In this document: one piece after another, positions 34,468 to 42,508 of the stretch
Position numbering within the stretch: position 1 is the stretch's first letter
How the letters are laid out: every line of letters starts with the position of its first letter
Source: JACCVL01 sp038232655
GTDB taxonomy: Bacteria; Actinomycetota; Actinomycetes; Propionibacteriales; Nocardioidaceae
Length of the DNA: 43,443 nucleotides
Direction: 5' to 3'
Assembly (NCBI GenBank): GCA_038232655.1
Contig: JBBSNM010000010.1
Location: 1-43,443, forward strand
Notes under the pieces: model-generated
Told to the model about the DNA's origin: nothing
What the model saw: only the letters and a program-made list of their open reading frames with translations
The model's database searches: none
Position numbers and translations under genes: made by a program

Positions 34468-34881
34468 TCAGCGGGCCAGCACCCGCAGCAGGGCGCGGGC
34501 GTAGGCCCGTTCGGCGTCGACGTCCGCATGCCGCTCCTCGCCGACGCTGGGGTCGATGAGGGTGACCACCACCCACCCGAGGGTCACCGCCTCGAGGCGT
34601 ACGAAGGCTGCCCCGAGTGCGCCGCGCAGCTGCTCCTCGCGCGGCAGCCAGACCACGTCGGTGGCCGAGATGCTGTCCAGGGCCCACTCGACGGTGCCGT
34701 TGAACCCGATCACCCGACCGGTCGGCAGATCATGCACGTCGACGACCATGTCGCTGACGACGAAGACGTCGTCGTCCATGTCGCGGTTGGGCACCACGAA
34801 CCGGTCACCCGGCGCCGGTTCCCAGGACAGCCCGGCGCCGTACAGCCGCTGTGCCAGCTCGAGGGTGATCACCCGGTTCAT
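34468..34881 (-). CDS. Conserved actinobacterial protein of unknown function between tig and clpP1
   Basis: A 137-residue acidic, soluble protein: ITLELAQRLYGAGLSWEPAPG, then DRFVVPNRDMDDDVFVVSDMVV and RVIGFNGTVEWALDS. I recall similar actinobacterial proteins, sometimes mislabelled pilus assembly protein CpaE, but it has no P-loop and no known function. The second of two adjacent ATGs (34881) has AGGG at a suitable distance; the frame is open to 35004 with no signal. It sits between trigger factor and ClpP1, so a role in protein quality control is possible but not shown. Confidence 0.72.
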   Translation of the reverse strand: MNRVITLELAQRLYGAGLSWEPAPGDRFVVPNRDMDDDVFVVSDMVVDVHDLPTGRVIGFNGTVEWALDSISATDVVWLPREEQLRGALGAAFVRLEAVTLGWVVVTLIDPSVGEERHADVDAERAYARALLRVLAR

Positions 34882-35029
34882 CATGCCCTGTCCCGCCGCG
34901 GCCGCCCGGGCGATCATGCGTTGCCGGTGCTCTGACCCCCGCGGTGCATGATCCTTGGTCCATGGCTGAGCGGGGACACCGGTTGCGACCGGCCGTACGT
35001 GCACTGCCCGGCGCGGGTGGGTCCCTCAG

Positions 35030-36505
35030 TCAGGCGTCGGTCTTCTGCGGCTCCGCCTCCTCGGCGGCTCCGACCTCCGCAGCGGTGTCGGCGTCCCCAG
35101 GCTCGGTGCCGTCGCCGGTCGTCTCGGCCAGCTCGGCAGCAGCCGCCGCCTCGGCCGCGGCGAGCTCCTCCGGGTCGGCGTAGCTGCCGTCCGGCTGCAG
35201 AGTCTCGAGCTCGACCGGCTCGCCGGCGGTGTCGGTGATCTGCGCCCTCTCGACGACCAGGGCCAGCGCCTTGCCCCGCACGACCTCGCTGACCAGCAGC
35301 GAGATGTGGTCGTGCTCGACCGCGTGCTGGGCGTACTGGTCCGGCGAGACGCCGGCCTGCTGGGCCCGCCGCACGATGTGCTGGCTGAGGTCGCCCTCGG
35401 ACACACCGAGCTGTTCGGTGGTGGCGATTTTCTCGAGCACGAACTGGGCGGCGAGCGCGTCGCGGACCCGAGCGGTCAGGTCGGCCTCGAACTGCTCGGC
35501 GGTCAGCTCCTCCTGCTCGAGGTAGTCGTCTTGGGTCATGCCAGCCTGCGCCAGCTGCTGGGTGATCTGCTCGCGGCGACCGGCCAGCTCCTCAGCGACG
35601 ACGGCGTCGGGCAGCGGCACCTCGACCATGGTGAGCAGCTTCTCGAGGACGGCGTCGCGGGCGGCGCTGGCCTGCTCGAGCCGCTTGCCGCGGGTGAGCT
35701 TCTCGCGCAGGTCGGCGCGCAGCTCGTCGACGGTGTCGAACTCGCTGGCCGTCTGGGCGAACTCGTCGTCGAGCTCGGGCAGCTCCTGCTCCTGCACCGC
35801 TTGCACGGTGACCTCGATCTCCACCTCCTGGCCGGACCGGTCGCCGCCCATCAGCACCGAGCTGAACGTCTTGGATTCGCCGGCCGACATCTCCCGCAGC
35901 GCCTCGTCGAGGCCGTCGACCATGGTGCCCTTGCCGACCTCGTACGACAGCCCGCTGGCCTGCGCCTCCTCGATCGGCGTGCCGTCCTCGGAGGCGGACA
36001 GATCGATCGTCACGAAGTCGCCGTCGGCTGCGGCCCGGTCGACGTCGTTGAGCGAGCCGAAGCGCTCGCGCAGCCCCTGCAGCTGCTCGGCCACGTCGTC
36101 CTCGGACACCTCGAGCGCGTCGACCTGCGCCTGCAGACCGGTGTAGTCGGGCAGCTCGATGTCGGGGCGCACGTCGACCTCGGCGGTGAACTCCAGCGCG
36201 TCGCCGTCGGCGAACTTGGTGACGTCGACCTCGGGCTGCCCGAGCGGCTGTAGCTCGTTCTCGCGCAGCGCCTCGACGTAGAGCTTGGGCAGCGCGTCGT
36301 TGACCGCCTCGTCGAGGACGACACCACGCCCGAGTCGCTGGTCGACGACCGCCGGCGGCACCTTGCCCTTGCGGAAGCCCGGCACCTGGATCTGCGCGCC
36401 GATCTTCTTGTAGGCGGCGGTCAGGTTGGGTTCGAGCTCGGCGAACGGGACCTCGACGGTCAGCTTGACCCGCGTCGGGTTGAGGGTCTCGGCGGCGCTC
36501 TTCAC
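35030..36505 (-). CDS. tig: Trigger factor
   Basis: Ribosome-bound chaperone and peptidyl-prolyl isomerase that meets nascent chains at the exit tunnel. The 491-residue product has the ribosome-binding signature GFRKGKVPP near residue 45, an FKBP-like middle domain (DGDFVTIDLSASEDG, LSYEVGKGTMVDGLDEAL) and the helical C-terminal arms. The last 60 residues are Ala/Glu-rich and acidic, a common actinobacterial tail. GTG at 36505 with AAGGAG upstream is the start; the longer open frame to 36565 is not needed. Confidence 0.96.
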   Translation of the reverse strand: MKSAAETLNPTRVKLTVEVPFAELEPNLTAAYKKIGAQIQVPGFRKGKVPPAVVDQRLGRGVVLDEAVNDALPKLYVEALRENELQPLGQPEVDVTKFADGDALEFTAEVDVRPDIELPDYTGLQAQVDALEVSEDDVAEQLQGLRERFGSLNDVDRAAADGDFVTIDLSASEDGTPIEEAQASGLSYEVGKGTMVDGLDEALREMSAGESKTFSSVLMGGDRSGQEVEIEVTVQAVQEQELPELDDEFAQTASEFDTVDELRADLREKLTRGKRLEQASAARDAVLEKLLTMVEVPLPDAVVAEELAGRREQITQQLAQAGMTQDDYLEQEELTAEQFEADLTARVRDALAAQFVLEKIATTEQLGVSEGDLSQHIVRRAQQAGVSPDQYAQHAVEHDHISLLVSEVVRGKALALVVERAQITDTAGEPVELETLQPDGSYADPEELAAAEAAAAAELAETTGDGTEPGDADTAAEVGAAEEAEPQKTDA

Positions 36506-36599
36506 GGTGGCGATGCTCCTTGCGGGACGGGGGGTCGTACGGGTCGGGGGCGAGCGCCGCAACACACCTCCGGGGGCACCGGTGGCGCGGGCGAACGGT

Positions 36600-36671
36600 C
36601 GGGGCGACAGGACTCGAACCTGCGATCTCCTGCTCCCAAAGCAGGCGCGCTAGCCACTACGCTACGCCCCG
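36600..36671 (-). tRNA. tRNA-Pro (anticodon TGG)
   Basis: Cloverleaf on the minus strand: acceptor CGGGGCG pairing with CGCCCCG, anticodon stem CCTGC/GCAGG with loop TTTGGGA (TGG anticodon, proline), and T-arm GCAGG TTCGAGT CCTGT. The 3' CCA is not encoded. A TAGACT hexamer at 36689-36684 is a possible -10. It lies between tig and the membrane-protein gene. Confidence 0.95.
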
Positions 36672-36705
36672 CGGCGTCGGGCGAGTCTAGTGGACCGGGC
36701 GGCTG

Positions 36706-37179
36706 TCAGGCCGACGCGCTCGGGGCGCCGGCCCGTGCCGAGCGCAGCCGGACAACGCAGCCGACGCAGCTCACCGCGAACAGCACGGCGCTGATCGCCA
36801 GCCAGCGCCACAGGTATCCCTCCGACGAGAGCGTGCTGGTCGGCTCGAAGCGGCCACTCAGCCGGAAGATGGACGGGGAGTACACCAGCAGCAGCAGGCC
36901 CGACAGCGCCAGCGGCACCCGCACGTAGTTGGCCCAGGGGCGCGGCGGCGTCCCCTCCGGGCGATCGACCCGCCGCCCGTGCACCAGCCGGTCGACCGCG
37001 GCGTAGGCGGGCAGCAGGACCAGGTCGTGTGCGATCGCCGCGCCGACGAACCACGCGGTAATGGCCACCGGGTTGCGGGGCAGCAGCTGCCACGCGGCGT
37101 ACCCGACGACGACGAAGCTGGCCAGCAGCGAGACCAGGTGCAGCGGGTGCGCGCCGTAGGACCGGAGGAGGCGTCGCAT
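36706..37179 (-). CDS. Small membrane protein coupled to the molybdopterin oxidoreductase
   Basis: A 157-residue protein with about four membrane segments (LHLVSLLASFVVVGYAAW, AITAWFVGAAIAHDLVLLP, VPLALSGLLLLVY, LAISAVLFAVSCVGCVV). I do not recognise a named family. The ATG at 37179 lies 4 bp after the oxidoreductase stop, so it is co-translated and may help anchor or assemble that enzyme. The AHD histidine and CVGC cysteines are the only candidate ligand residues. Confidence 0.72.
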   Translation of the reverse strand: MRRLLRSYGAHPLHLVSLLASFVVVGYAAWQLLPRNPVAITAWFVGAAIAHDLVLLPAYAAVDRLVHGRRVDRPEGTPPRPWANYVRVPLALSGLLLLVYSPSIFRLSGRFEPTSTLSSEGYLWRWLAISAVLFAVSCVGCVVRLRSARAGAPSASA

Positions 37180-37183
37180 CGGT

Positions 37184-38506
37184 TCAGACCTCGAAGGTGA
37201 GCCGGGTGACCCACTTGGTGTTGTGGACCCCCGGGTTGTTGGGGACGATCACGCGGGCCGGGAAGCCGTGGTCGAGCGACAGGTCGGCCCCGTTGACCCG
37301 CAGCGCCAACAGGCTGTCGGGGTCGAGCACCTGGTTGCCGCGCAGCCGTACCCTGCCGAAGCCGCCCTCCTGCAACGACTCCACGTACATCGACACCGGA
37401 GCGTCGACCCCGGCCATGCGCGTCAGGTCGCCCAGCCGGACGCCGGTCCAGGTCTGCGGCGACGTCGACCAGCCCTCGACACAGGCGATCGGCAGGTCGG
37501 CGGTGTGTTGCGGCAACGCCAGCAACGCGGCACGGTCCAGCAGCACGGGGTCGCCGTCGGCGCTGCGCAGCTCCAGCCGCCAGCCGGGGTCCTGCGCGGC
37601 GTCGGTGAGGCCGAGCTCGGCCGCGGTCTTGTTCACCTGGAAGCCGTTCGGGCCGTCGTCGGGGTCGGCGAAGCGCGGGGCGAGCAGGGCGGTGCGTCGC
37701 AGCACTCCACCGAAGCTCTGGCCGGCGGTCACGAGGAACAGCAGCGCTGACCCGCCGCCGACCAGTGCCAGCGCGCCGCGGCGCGACATCGTCGCAGCGC
37801 TGGGGTTGGGGCTGACCAGACCGCGGTCGTCGGGGGGCTCGGGGCGGGTGTGCGCCGTGTCGGTGCGCAGCAGGTTGCCTGGCGAGCCCGAGCGCAGCGA
37901 CCTGATCACCACCGGCAGCTTGAGTCCCACGTGCACGACGAACGCGGCGATGAAGATCCAGGCGGCGTAGAAGTGCAGCGGGTAGAACGAGCCGGGGAAG
38001 ACGTACCAGTACTGGATGTTGGCGATGCCGGTGAGGAACGTGAAAACCGCGCCGCCAACCAGCAGCAGCAGAGAGAGGCGCTCCAGCGCGTGCGCGATCG
38101 AGCGCACCGGCGGCCAGGTGAACAGCTTGGGGATGACTGACCACAGCTTGGCCAGCAGCACGGGGACCAGCACGATGCCGACGGTCACGTGCAGGCCCTG
38201 GCTGACCCGGTAGAACCACGATGGGCGCGTCGGCCAGTCGAAGAGGTAGAACCCCAGCGGCCCGGCGCCTCGGGTCAGGTTGTTTCCGGGCAGGTCGGGG
38301 TTGTACGCCGCGTAGGACAGCAGGCCGGTGACGAAGACGACCGTGATGCCCGCGAGGAGCGTCGAGCCGAACACCGAGGTGAGCCAGGGGCCGCGCAGCG
38401 GGCTGCGCCAGAAATGCGGCCGGGTTGGGCCCGGGGGTGGGTTGTCCGCCACGGCCTGCCGCAGGCGCGCCAGCCGATCCGTCGGCTGCTCGACGCGCTT
38501 GGTCAC
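37184..38506 (-). CDS. Cytochrome b561-like / sulfite-oxidase-type molybdopterin oxidoreductase fusion
   Basis: A 440-residue protein in two parts. The N-terminal 220 residues hold about four to five membrane segments with spaced histidines (QGLHVTVGIVL, HALERLSL, YPLHFYAAW, HVGLKLPVV), like a diheme cytochrome b561. A further hydrophobic segment (ALALVGGGSALLFLV) leads to an extracytoplasmic domain of the sulfite oxidase/YedY type with the molybdenum-ligand cysteine in IACVEGWS (about residue 340) and DHGFPARVIVPNNPG. The oxidised substrate is unknown. GTG start without Shine-Dalgarno; TACTCT lies 6 nt upstream. Confidence 0.85.
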   Translation of the reverse strand: MTKRVEQPTDRLARLRQAVADNPPPGPTRPHFWRSPLRGPWLTSVFGSTLLAGITVVFVTGLLSYAAYNPDLPGNNLTRGAGPLGFYLFDWPTRPSWFYRVSQGLHVTVGIVLVPVLLAKLWSVIPKLFTWPPVRSIAHALERLSLLLLVGGAVFTFLTGIANIQYWYVFPGSFYPLHFYAAWIFIAAFVVHVGLKLPVVIRSLRSGSPGNLLRTDTAHTRPEPPDDRGLVSPNPSAATMSRRGALALVGGGSALLFLVTAGQSFGGVLRRTALLAPRFADPDDGPNGFQVNKTAAELGLTDAAQDPGWRLELRSADGDPVLLDRAALLALPQHTADLPIACVEGWSTSPQTWTGVRLGDLTRMAGVDAPVSMYVESLQEGGFGRVRLRGNQVLDPDSLLALRVNGADLSLDHGFPARVIVPNNPGVHNTKWVTRLTFEV

Positions 38507-38512
38507 CTACAC

Positions 38513-38518
38513 AGAGTA
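38513..38518 (-). promoter_or_regulatory. Candidate leaderless -10 of the b561/molybdopterin gene (TACTCT)
   Basis: TACTCT is followed by 6 nt and the GTG start. Spacing matches the tmsA and clpP1 cases. No recognisable -35. Confidence 0.4.
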
Positions 38519-38583
38519 GGTGGTGGTCACGGGCCGCGGCGCGGCGATGCAACCCGGTCGGCGGTGTCTGGCTTGGCAGTCCG

Positions 38584-39300
38584 CTACTTCTTCTGCCGTC
38601 GGCTGCCGGCGTGCCAGTCCTCCTGGATGCCGATGTCTCCCGGCTCGACACCCGCGGAGCGCAGCTGTGGGCGCTCGCGCAGGCTGCGCTTGAGCTCGGC
38701 GAAGCCCGGGAACCGGGCGAGACCAACGACGTGGTCCCACAGCTCGACGGCCTCGTCCTCCTGCGGTTCCCGGCTGATGACCGGGCCGAAGAACGCGACA
38801 CCGTCGGGCGGGTCGAAGTGGATGATCGGCGTACCGACGTCCTTGCCGGTGAGCGCCAGCGCCTCGTCGGTCTCGGCCTGGACGACGGAGTCGTGGGACT
38901 CGTCGTCCAGGGCGTCGGCCAGCTCGGCCGGCAGCCGCTGCTGCTGGGCCAGGATCGGCGCCACGAAGTCGCGGGTGCCGACGTACCCGGGCTCACCCTC
39001 CACCGGCAGCTCGTGGATGGCGGTGCCGAGCGCCTCGTACAGGGGACCGATCGCCTCCCGGCCGTGCTCGGCGCGGGTGCGGGCGATCACCCGCAGCAGG
39101 CGCAGCCCTGCGGTGTGCCCCGCCTCGTACTCCGGAGGGAAGTGCGCGTCGTAGTCGATGTGGGAGTTGAGCAGGCGCAGCGAGATGAACCGCCAGTCGA
39201 CGGTGTAGTCGCGCTGGGCGGCGACCATGCGTACCCACTTGCTGGTCAGCCAGCAGAACGGGCAGACCGGGTCGACGTAGAAGTTGATGTTGGCGTTCAT
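38584..39300 (-). CDS. DsbA-family, Rv2466c-like mycothiol-dependent nitroreductase
   Basis: A 238-residue thioredoxin-fold protein with active site CPFC at residues 13-16 (DPVCPFCWLTSKW) and the family stretches RLLNSHIDYDAHFPPEYE, DVGTPIIHF and VAFFGPVISR. It matches the layout of Mycobacterium tuberculosis Rv2466c, a mycothiol-dependent reductase of the oxidative-stress response; the motif there is CPWC. It has no signal peptide, so it should be cytoplasmic. GGAG lies 8 nt before the ATG. No SigH-type promoter was recognised upstream. Confidence 0.85.
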   Translation of the reverse strand: MNANINFYVDPVCPFCWLTSKWVRMVAAQRDYTVDWRFISLRLLNSHIDYDAHFPPEYEAGHTAGLRLLRVIARTRAEHGREAIGPLYEALGTAIHELPVEGEPGYVGTRDFVAPILAQQQRLPAELADALDDESHDSVVQAETDEALALTGKDVGTPIIHFDPPDGVAFFGPVISREPQEDEAVELWDHVVGLARFPGFAELKRSLRERPQLRSAGVEPGDIGIQEDWHAGSRRQKK

Positions 39301-39499
39301 GCGCATCTCCAGTGTCAAGGACTGCGGCCGCGTCGATCTGCCGCCACCCGCGGTTGCCCGGCCGATCTTCCGACACCTGCAGGCGCCGGGGTGGGCACAA
39401 CGTCGGAGGATACGACCACGGTGTGTCGTCGCCGTCGGCGTGGAGGTCGGGGCCCGTGCGGCACGCCATGCCATCATGTAGCCGCCCCAACGCGGGCGC

Positions 39500-39573
39500 G
39501 CGGGTGTAGCTCAATGGCAGAGCCCCAGCCTTCCAAGCTGGTCATGCCGGTTCGATCCCGGTCACCCGCTCCA
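39500..39573 (+). tRNA. tRNA-Gly (anticodon TCC)
   Basis: Acceptor GCGGGTG pairs with CACCCGC; anticodon arm CCAGC CTTCCAA GCTGG gives anticodon TCC (glycine); T-arm GCCGG TTCGATC CCGGT. The discriminator T is followed by an encoded CCA at 39571-39573. This is the last core-like feature; foreign-looking sequence starts just downstream, so its 3' end may be an integration site. Confidence 0.95.
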
Positions 39574-39643
39574 GTGTTTGTGCAGGTCAGAGGCGGTTTT
39601 ACACAAAGCCCGCTTGACCGTGAATACCCCTGAAAACCCCTCT

Positions 39644-39689
39644 GTGACCTCGGTTTAGGTCACGCTTAGGTCATGCGGAGGTCACGCCG
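39644..39689 (+). repeat. 11-bp direct repeats (AGGTCACG family) beside tRNA-Gly
   Basis: Three back-to-back units AGGTCACGCTT, AGGTCATGCGG and AGGTCACGCCG start at 39657, 39668 and 39679. An inverted copy GTGACCT at 39644-39650 forms a small inverted repeat with the first unit. Regular 11-bp spacing puts the sites on one helix face, as for integrase arm-type or regulator sites. About 70 bp downstream of tRNA-Gly. Confidence 0.65.
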
Positions 39690-40284
39690 AGCCCTGCAGG
39701 AACGGTCGGATGCGAGTCCGTTGGCCGCCGTATCGCTCGCTGGCCGCGTACGGACGGAAGTGCAACCTGGCCACACCGAGCTCGACGAGTTCGGAGCTCG
39801 TGGAGGTGCCTCGATCGACGTGGACCTTTTCGGGCAACCAGAGGACGTCTATCACCTCCTGGCGCATCATTTTGAAGAGCTCGCCGACAGGCACCGACTT
39901 TGATGATGTACCAGCTCCAAACCTGCCCGGGCCGGGCGGCCACCAGATCCGGTGTCGGTTCGGGCGGGATGCCTGGCTTGTCCCGGTGTCCGGCACAGCC
40001 GTGCGCGTGCACGATCGGGTCCGTGCTGGACATCGAGCACAGGTAGGTGCCTCGTCTAGCAGCCTTGCCAGGTCTGGGCCACCGACCTGTTGGCGAAGCG
40101 CTTGCCGGCCAGCAAACCCAGGACCTGCTCGCTTTCGGCTTCGGCAAGCGCGTTCGCTGGAGTGGGGTGGCGCAGGGTCCCGTACCGGTAACGGCGCCTT
40201 GGCCCGGTAGTGGCTGCCCCAGGGTCGACCAAGCAAGGCACACGCGATCTTAACGTCGGTGTACTCGCCGCGTCGTTCCTCCAC
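39682..40284 (-). pseudogene. Decayed IS3-family-type transposase (orfB remnant)
   Basis: Fragments of one transposase occur in two frames: VKIACALLGRPWGSHYRAK at the start, GTYLCSMSS and PGQVWSWYIIK in another frame, and HVDRGTSTSSELVELGVARL back in the first. These align in order with the HTH_21/rve region of IS3-type OrfB. The first catalytic aspartate (WSWDITK in active copies) is Tyr here, and frameshifts break the product, so it is inactive. OrfA and clear terminal inverted repeats were not found. Confidence 0.72.
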
Positions 40285-40312
40285 GACCGTGTGGATCAGT
40301 GCGGAGACCGCT

Positions 40313-41044
40313 TCAGTTTGGTGTCACCGGCGTCTCGAGGTCGATGGACCGGGCGACATCCGCAAGCTGGCTGACGGGCACCGAACCGTCGCCTAGGACC
40401 CGGATCAAGGTGTCGCCGTTAACGATGAGAAGCACTTGGCCCTTGGGGGCGTCGGCGGTGACCGGCTCCACTAGCGCTGGTTCGCCGAGGATGGTCTCCA
40501 CCCTGCCCTCGCCGAACTCCTCCACCATGCCGGTCCACTTCTCCTGCGCGTCGACATCGCCCCAGCCCGACTCGAAAGACACCATCACCGGACCGAAGGT
40601 GAGCAGCGGTGTGTTGCCGCCGATACACGTCCAGGCTCCATCGAAAGTTGTCGGCGAGGCGACGGTGGAGTTCGGCATCCACACCGGTACGTCAGCCAGG
40701 GCTGCTAGCTCGGGCAACGAGTGCCTCTTCGCACCCGGGCAGGGCTCCCCCGGCTCAGACTCAAGCTCAACGCCATCGGAGTCTGCAGCCCCCGCAGATA
40801 CAGGGCGGTTGTTCACCGGTGGGGTCACGCTCCTCTCCCCGATCACCCCCGACATGTTGAGCGTGATGACAGCAAGCACCGCCGCCGCAATCCCAGCGCC
40901 AAACGCAACTAGCCTGCCTCGAAGGCGATGCCGGGCGGGCGAAGACTTGATGACGGCGTCCTGAACTCGCATGGGTCCCTCTGGGTCGATGTCATCGGCC
41001 AACTCAGTCATTCTACGAATCAGGTCAGTCTCGAATGGCTGCAT
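40313..41044 (-). CDS. Single-span membrane protein next to the sigma factor
   Basis: A 243-residue protein with an acidic cytoplasmic N-terminus of about 45 residues, one membrane span (VAFGAGIAAAVLAVITLNM) and an extracytoplasmic domain with two cysteines (EPCPGAK, AWTCIGG). Its start overlaps the end of the sigma-factor gene by 20 bp. The layout and coupling fit an anti-sigma factor or sensor, but there is no zinc-binding HxxxCxxC motif and no family I can name. Function is inferred from position only. Confidence 0.68.
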   Translation of the reverse strand: MQPFETDLIRRMTELADDIDPEGPMRVQDAVIKSSPARHRLRGRLVAFGAGIAAAVLAVITLNMSGVIGERSVTPPVNNRPVSAGAADSDGVELESEPGEPCPGAKRHSLPELAALADVPVWMPNSTVASPTTFDGAWTCIGGNTPLLTFGPVMVSFESGWGDVDAQEKWTGMVEEFGEGRVETILGEPALVEPVTADAPKGQVLLIVNGDTLIRVLGDGSVPVSQLADVARSIDLETPVTPN

Positions 41045-41549
41045 TGCTGTTCTCCCATCCCTCGTCGTCCGCGCAGAGCCACCTTCGGAGGGACTCGAGC
41101 CCTCGGCTCATCGCGCTGCGCGCACTTGACTCATGTATTTCCATGATCAAACTGACCTCGTGAGTGTCGAGCCCAACGTAGTAGCGCAGCACCAGGGCCG
41201 CCCGCTGCCGCGGGGGAAGACGGCACAGTGCTTGCTTGAGCTGCTCACGTTCTGCAACCAGAGAAGCGTGGTCTGGCTGCAGGCTGGCGTTCACCCAATC
41301 GCCTTGCAGAGGCACGATGTCCAGCGTCCTCCTCCGGGTGCTGCTAAGAAACTGATTGACTAGCACCCGGTGTGCATAGGCTCCGACATTGTCCGCGCTT
41401 GACACCTGGTCCCATCGTTCTTGCATGCGGACCAGCGCGGTCTGCGCAAGGTCCTCCGCGTCTTGCTGGTTCCCAGTGAGAAGGAAGGCCAGTCGCAGGA
41501 GCCGGGCGCTACGCTCACGCGCGAAGGCCTCGAAGTCACTAGGCACCAT
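41025..41549 (-). CDS. SigE-family (ECF-like) RNA polymerase sigma factor
   Basis: A 174-residue sigma-70-type factor with region 2 (ARLLRLAFLLTGNQQDAEDLAQ, AYAHRVLVNQFLSSTRR) and region 4 (LPPRQRAALVLRYYVGLDTHE, ESSARSAMSRGLESL), as in actinobacterial SigE-family proteins. The start is ATG at 41549, 8 nt after a strong AGGAGGTGA; an open frame reaching 41750 is only an extension. It is coupled to the membrane protein downstream and follows the secreted-protein gene by about 104 bp. Being on the island, it may direct island genes or host genes. Confidence 0.85.
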   Translation of the reverse strand: MVPSDFEAFARERSARLLRLAFLLTGNQQDAEDLAQTALVRMQERWDQVSSADNVGAYAHRVLVNQFLSSTRRRTLDIVPLQGDWVNASLQPDHASLVAEREQLKQALCRLPPRQRAALVLRYYVGLDTHEVSLIMEIHESSARSAMSRGLESLRRWLCADDEGWENSNAAIRD

Positions 41550-41653
41550 CAACACCTCACCTCCTACCAAGTACGACGCGCACCGGGGGCTATATGCTGC
41601 TCGCTCGGCGAGGAAACTTTGTCGGAAGGAGGCGACCGCTCGGGCACGTGTCG

Positions 41654-42439
41654 CTACTCGATCATCCTGCCGGTGTGCTCGTCGACTACATCCAGATGAT
41701 AATCTGGATCCCAGTCGCTGTCGCGCCTGAGATTGTCGAATCTCGACCAACCATTGCCGTCGTGGTATTCAGTTAGACTGTTGAAACGTGCATTCCCGCT
41801 ATCTTTAATATGGCCTCGTTCCATGTTGATTAGATTGAGCCCATCTGCGAAGTCCATGCTGACACCATTGGGTTGAAGCGCGTTTCCCTTCCAGTAAGAT
41901 CCCCAGTAGGTGTTTGCATTTACGTCGGACACTTGGAATCGATCATACTGACCAGGAATCGGATGCTTCTGACCCCACACTTTGCAGCTCACTCGACCAG
42001 CGTTGGTCACCGACCAATAGAACAGTGTAGGCTTACTACGGAATGTACCCGTGTAGCCACTGCAGGTGCTATAACCAATCACATATCCAAACTCGAAGTA
42101 GCCACCGCCGCCAGATCGGTAAATAGAGATGCTGGAGACTCGTTGACACCAAGCACCCTTGTTAATCTTCATACTGCTGCGGGTTCCACGGCTGTTGTCG
42201 CTGAATGACTGTCCGGGCTGTTCGATGCCAAGCACCTGACCATAGTCGCCCTTATCCATGCACTGTTTACCCGCCTCTGCGCTGGCACTAGGGAGCAATG
42301 ATGCCGGCACGACAATGGCAATGCAGACAAGCCCCAGGCACAAACCGCCGATGAACGGCCACCTGTACGAGATTAAGGATGGTCCGGAACCCGCGAACAA
42401 GATCCCTCCTAAGCTTTTCACCATTATGCGAATCAACAC
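41654..42439 (-). CDS. Secreted protein of unknown function, low G+C
   Basis: A 261-residue protein with a short basic start, a hydrophobic segment (WPFIGGLCLGLVCIAIVVP) and an ASAEA signal-peptidase-like site, so it should be exported. The mature part is Gly/Tyr/Ser-rich (RSGGGGYFEFGYVIGYSTC) with four cysteines, one each in CMDKG, WCQRV, STCSG and SCKVW, and a polar C-terminus (DSDWDPDYHLDVVDEHTG). I do not recognise the family. Sampled G+C is about 52%, against about 70% for core genes. The start may be the GTG at 42439 or the ATG at 42424; no good Shine-Dalgarno is seen. Confidence 0.68.
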   Translation of the reverse strand: MLIRIMVKSLGGILFAGSGPSLISYRWPFIGGLCLGLVCIAIVVPASLLPSASAEAGKQCMDKGDYGQVLGIEQPGQSFSDNSRGTRSSMKINKGAWCQRVSSISIYRSGGGGYFEFGYVIGYSTCSGYTGTFRSKPTLFYWSVTNAGRVSCKVWGQKHPIPGQYDRFQVSDVNANTYWGSYWKGNALQPNGVSMDFADGLNLINMERGHIKDSGNARFNSLTEYHDGNGWSRFDNLRRDSDWDPDYHLDVVDEHTGRMIE

Positions 42440-42458
42440 ACGCTTTCAGGTAAATTGC

Positions 42459-42508
42459 AAACTACCCAGCAATTGTCAATTTGTCAAGACAGATTCCAGA
42501 GTCTCTGG
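42459..42508 (-). promoter_or_regulatory. Near-consensus promoter with upstream palindrome for the island unit
   Basis: On the minus strand TTGACA (42487-42482) and TAGTTT (42464-42459) are 17 bp apart, an unusually good sigma-70 promoter. A second TTGACA (42479-42474) could pair with AATTTA (42456-42451), also at 17 bp. A perfect 13-bp palindrome CCAGAGACTCTGG (42508-42496) lies just upstream and may be an operator. It should drive the secreted-protein, sigma-factor and membrane-protein genes. Confidence 0.72.

Noticed and set aside
38641..39633. Plus-strand frame running through the tRNA-Gly
   Set aside because: It covers a clear tRNA and the antisense of the Rv2466c-like gene.
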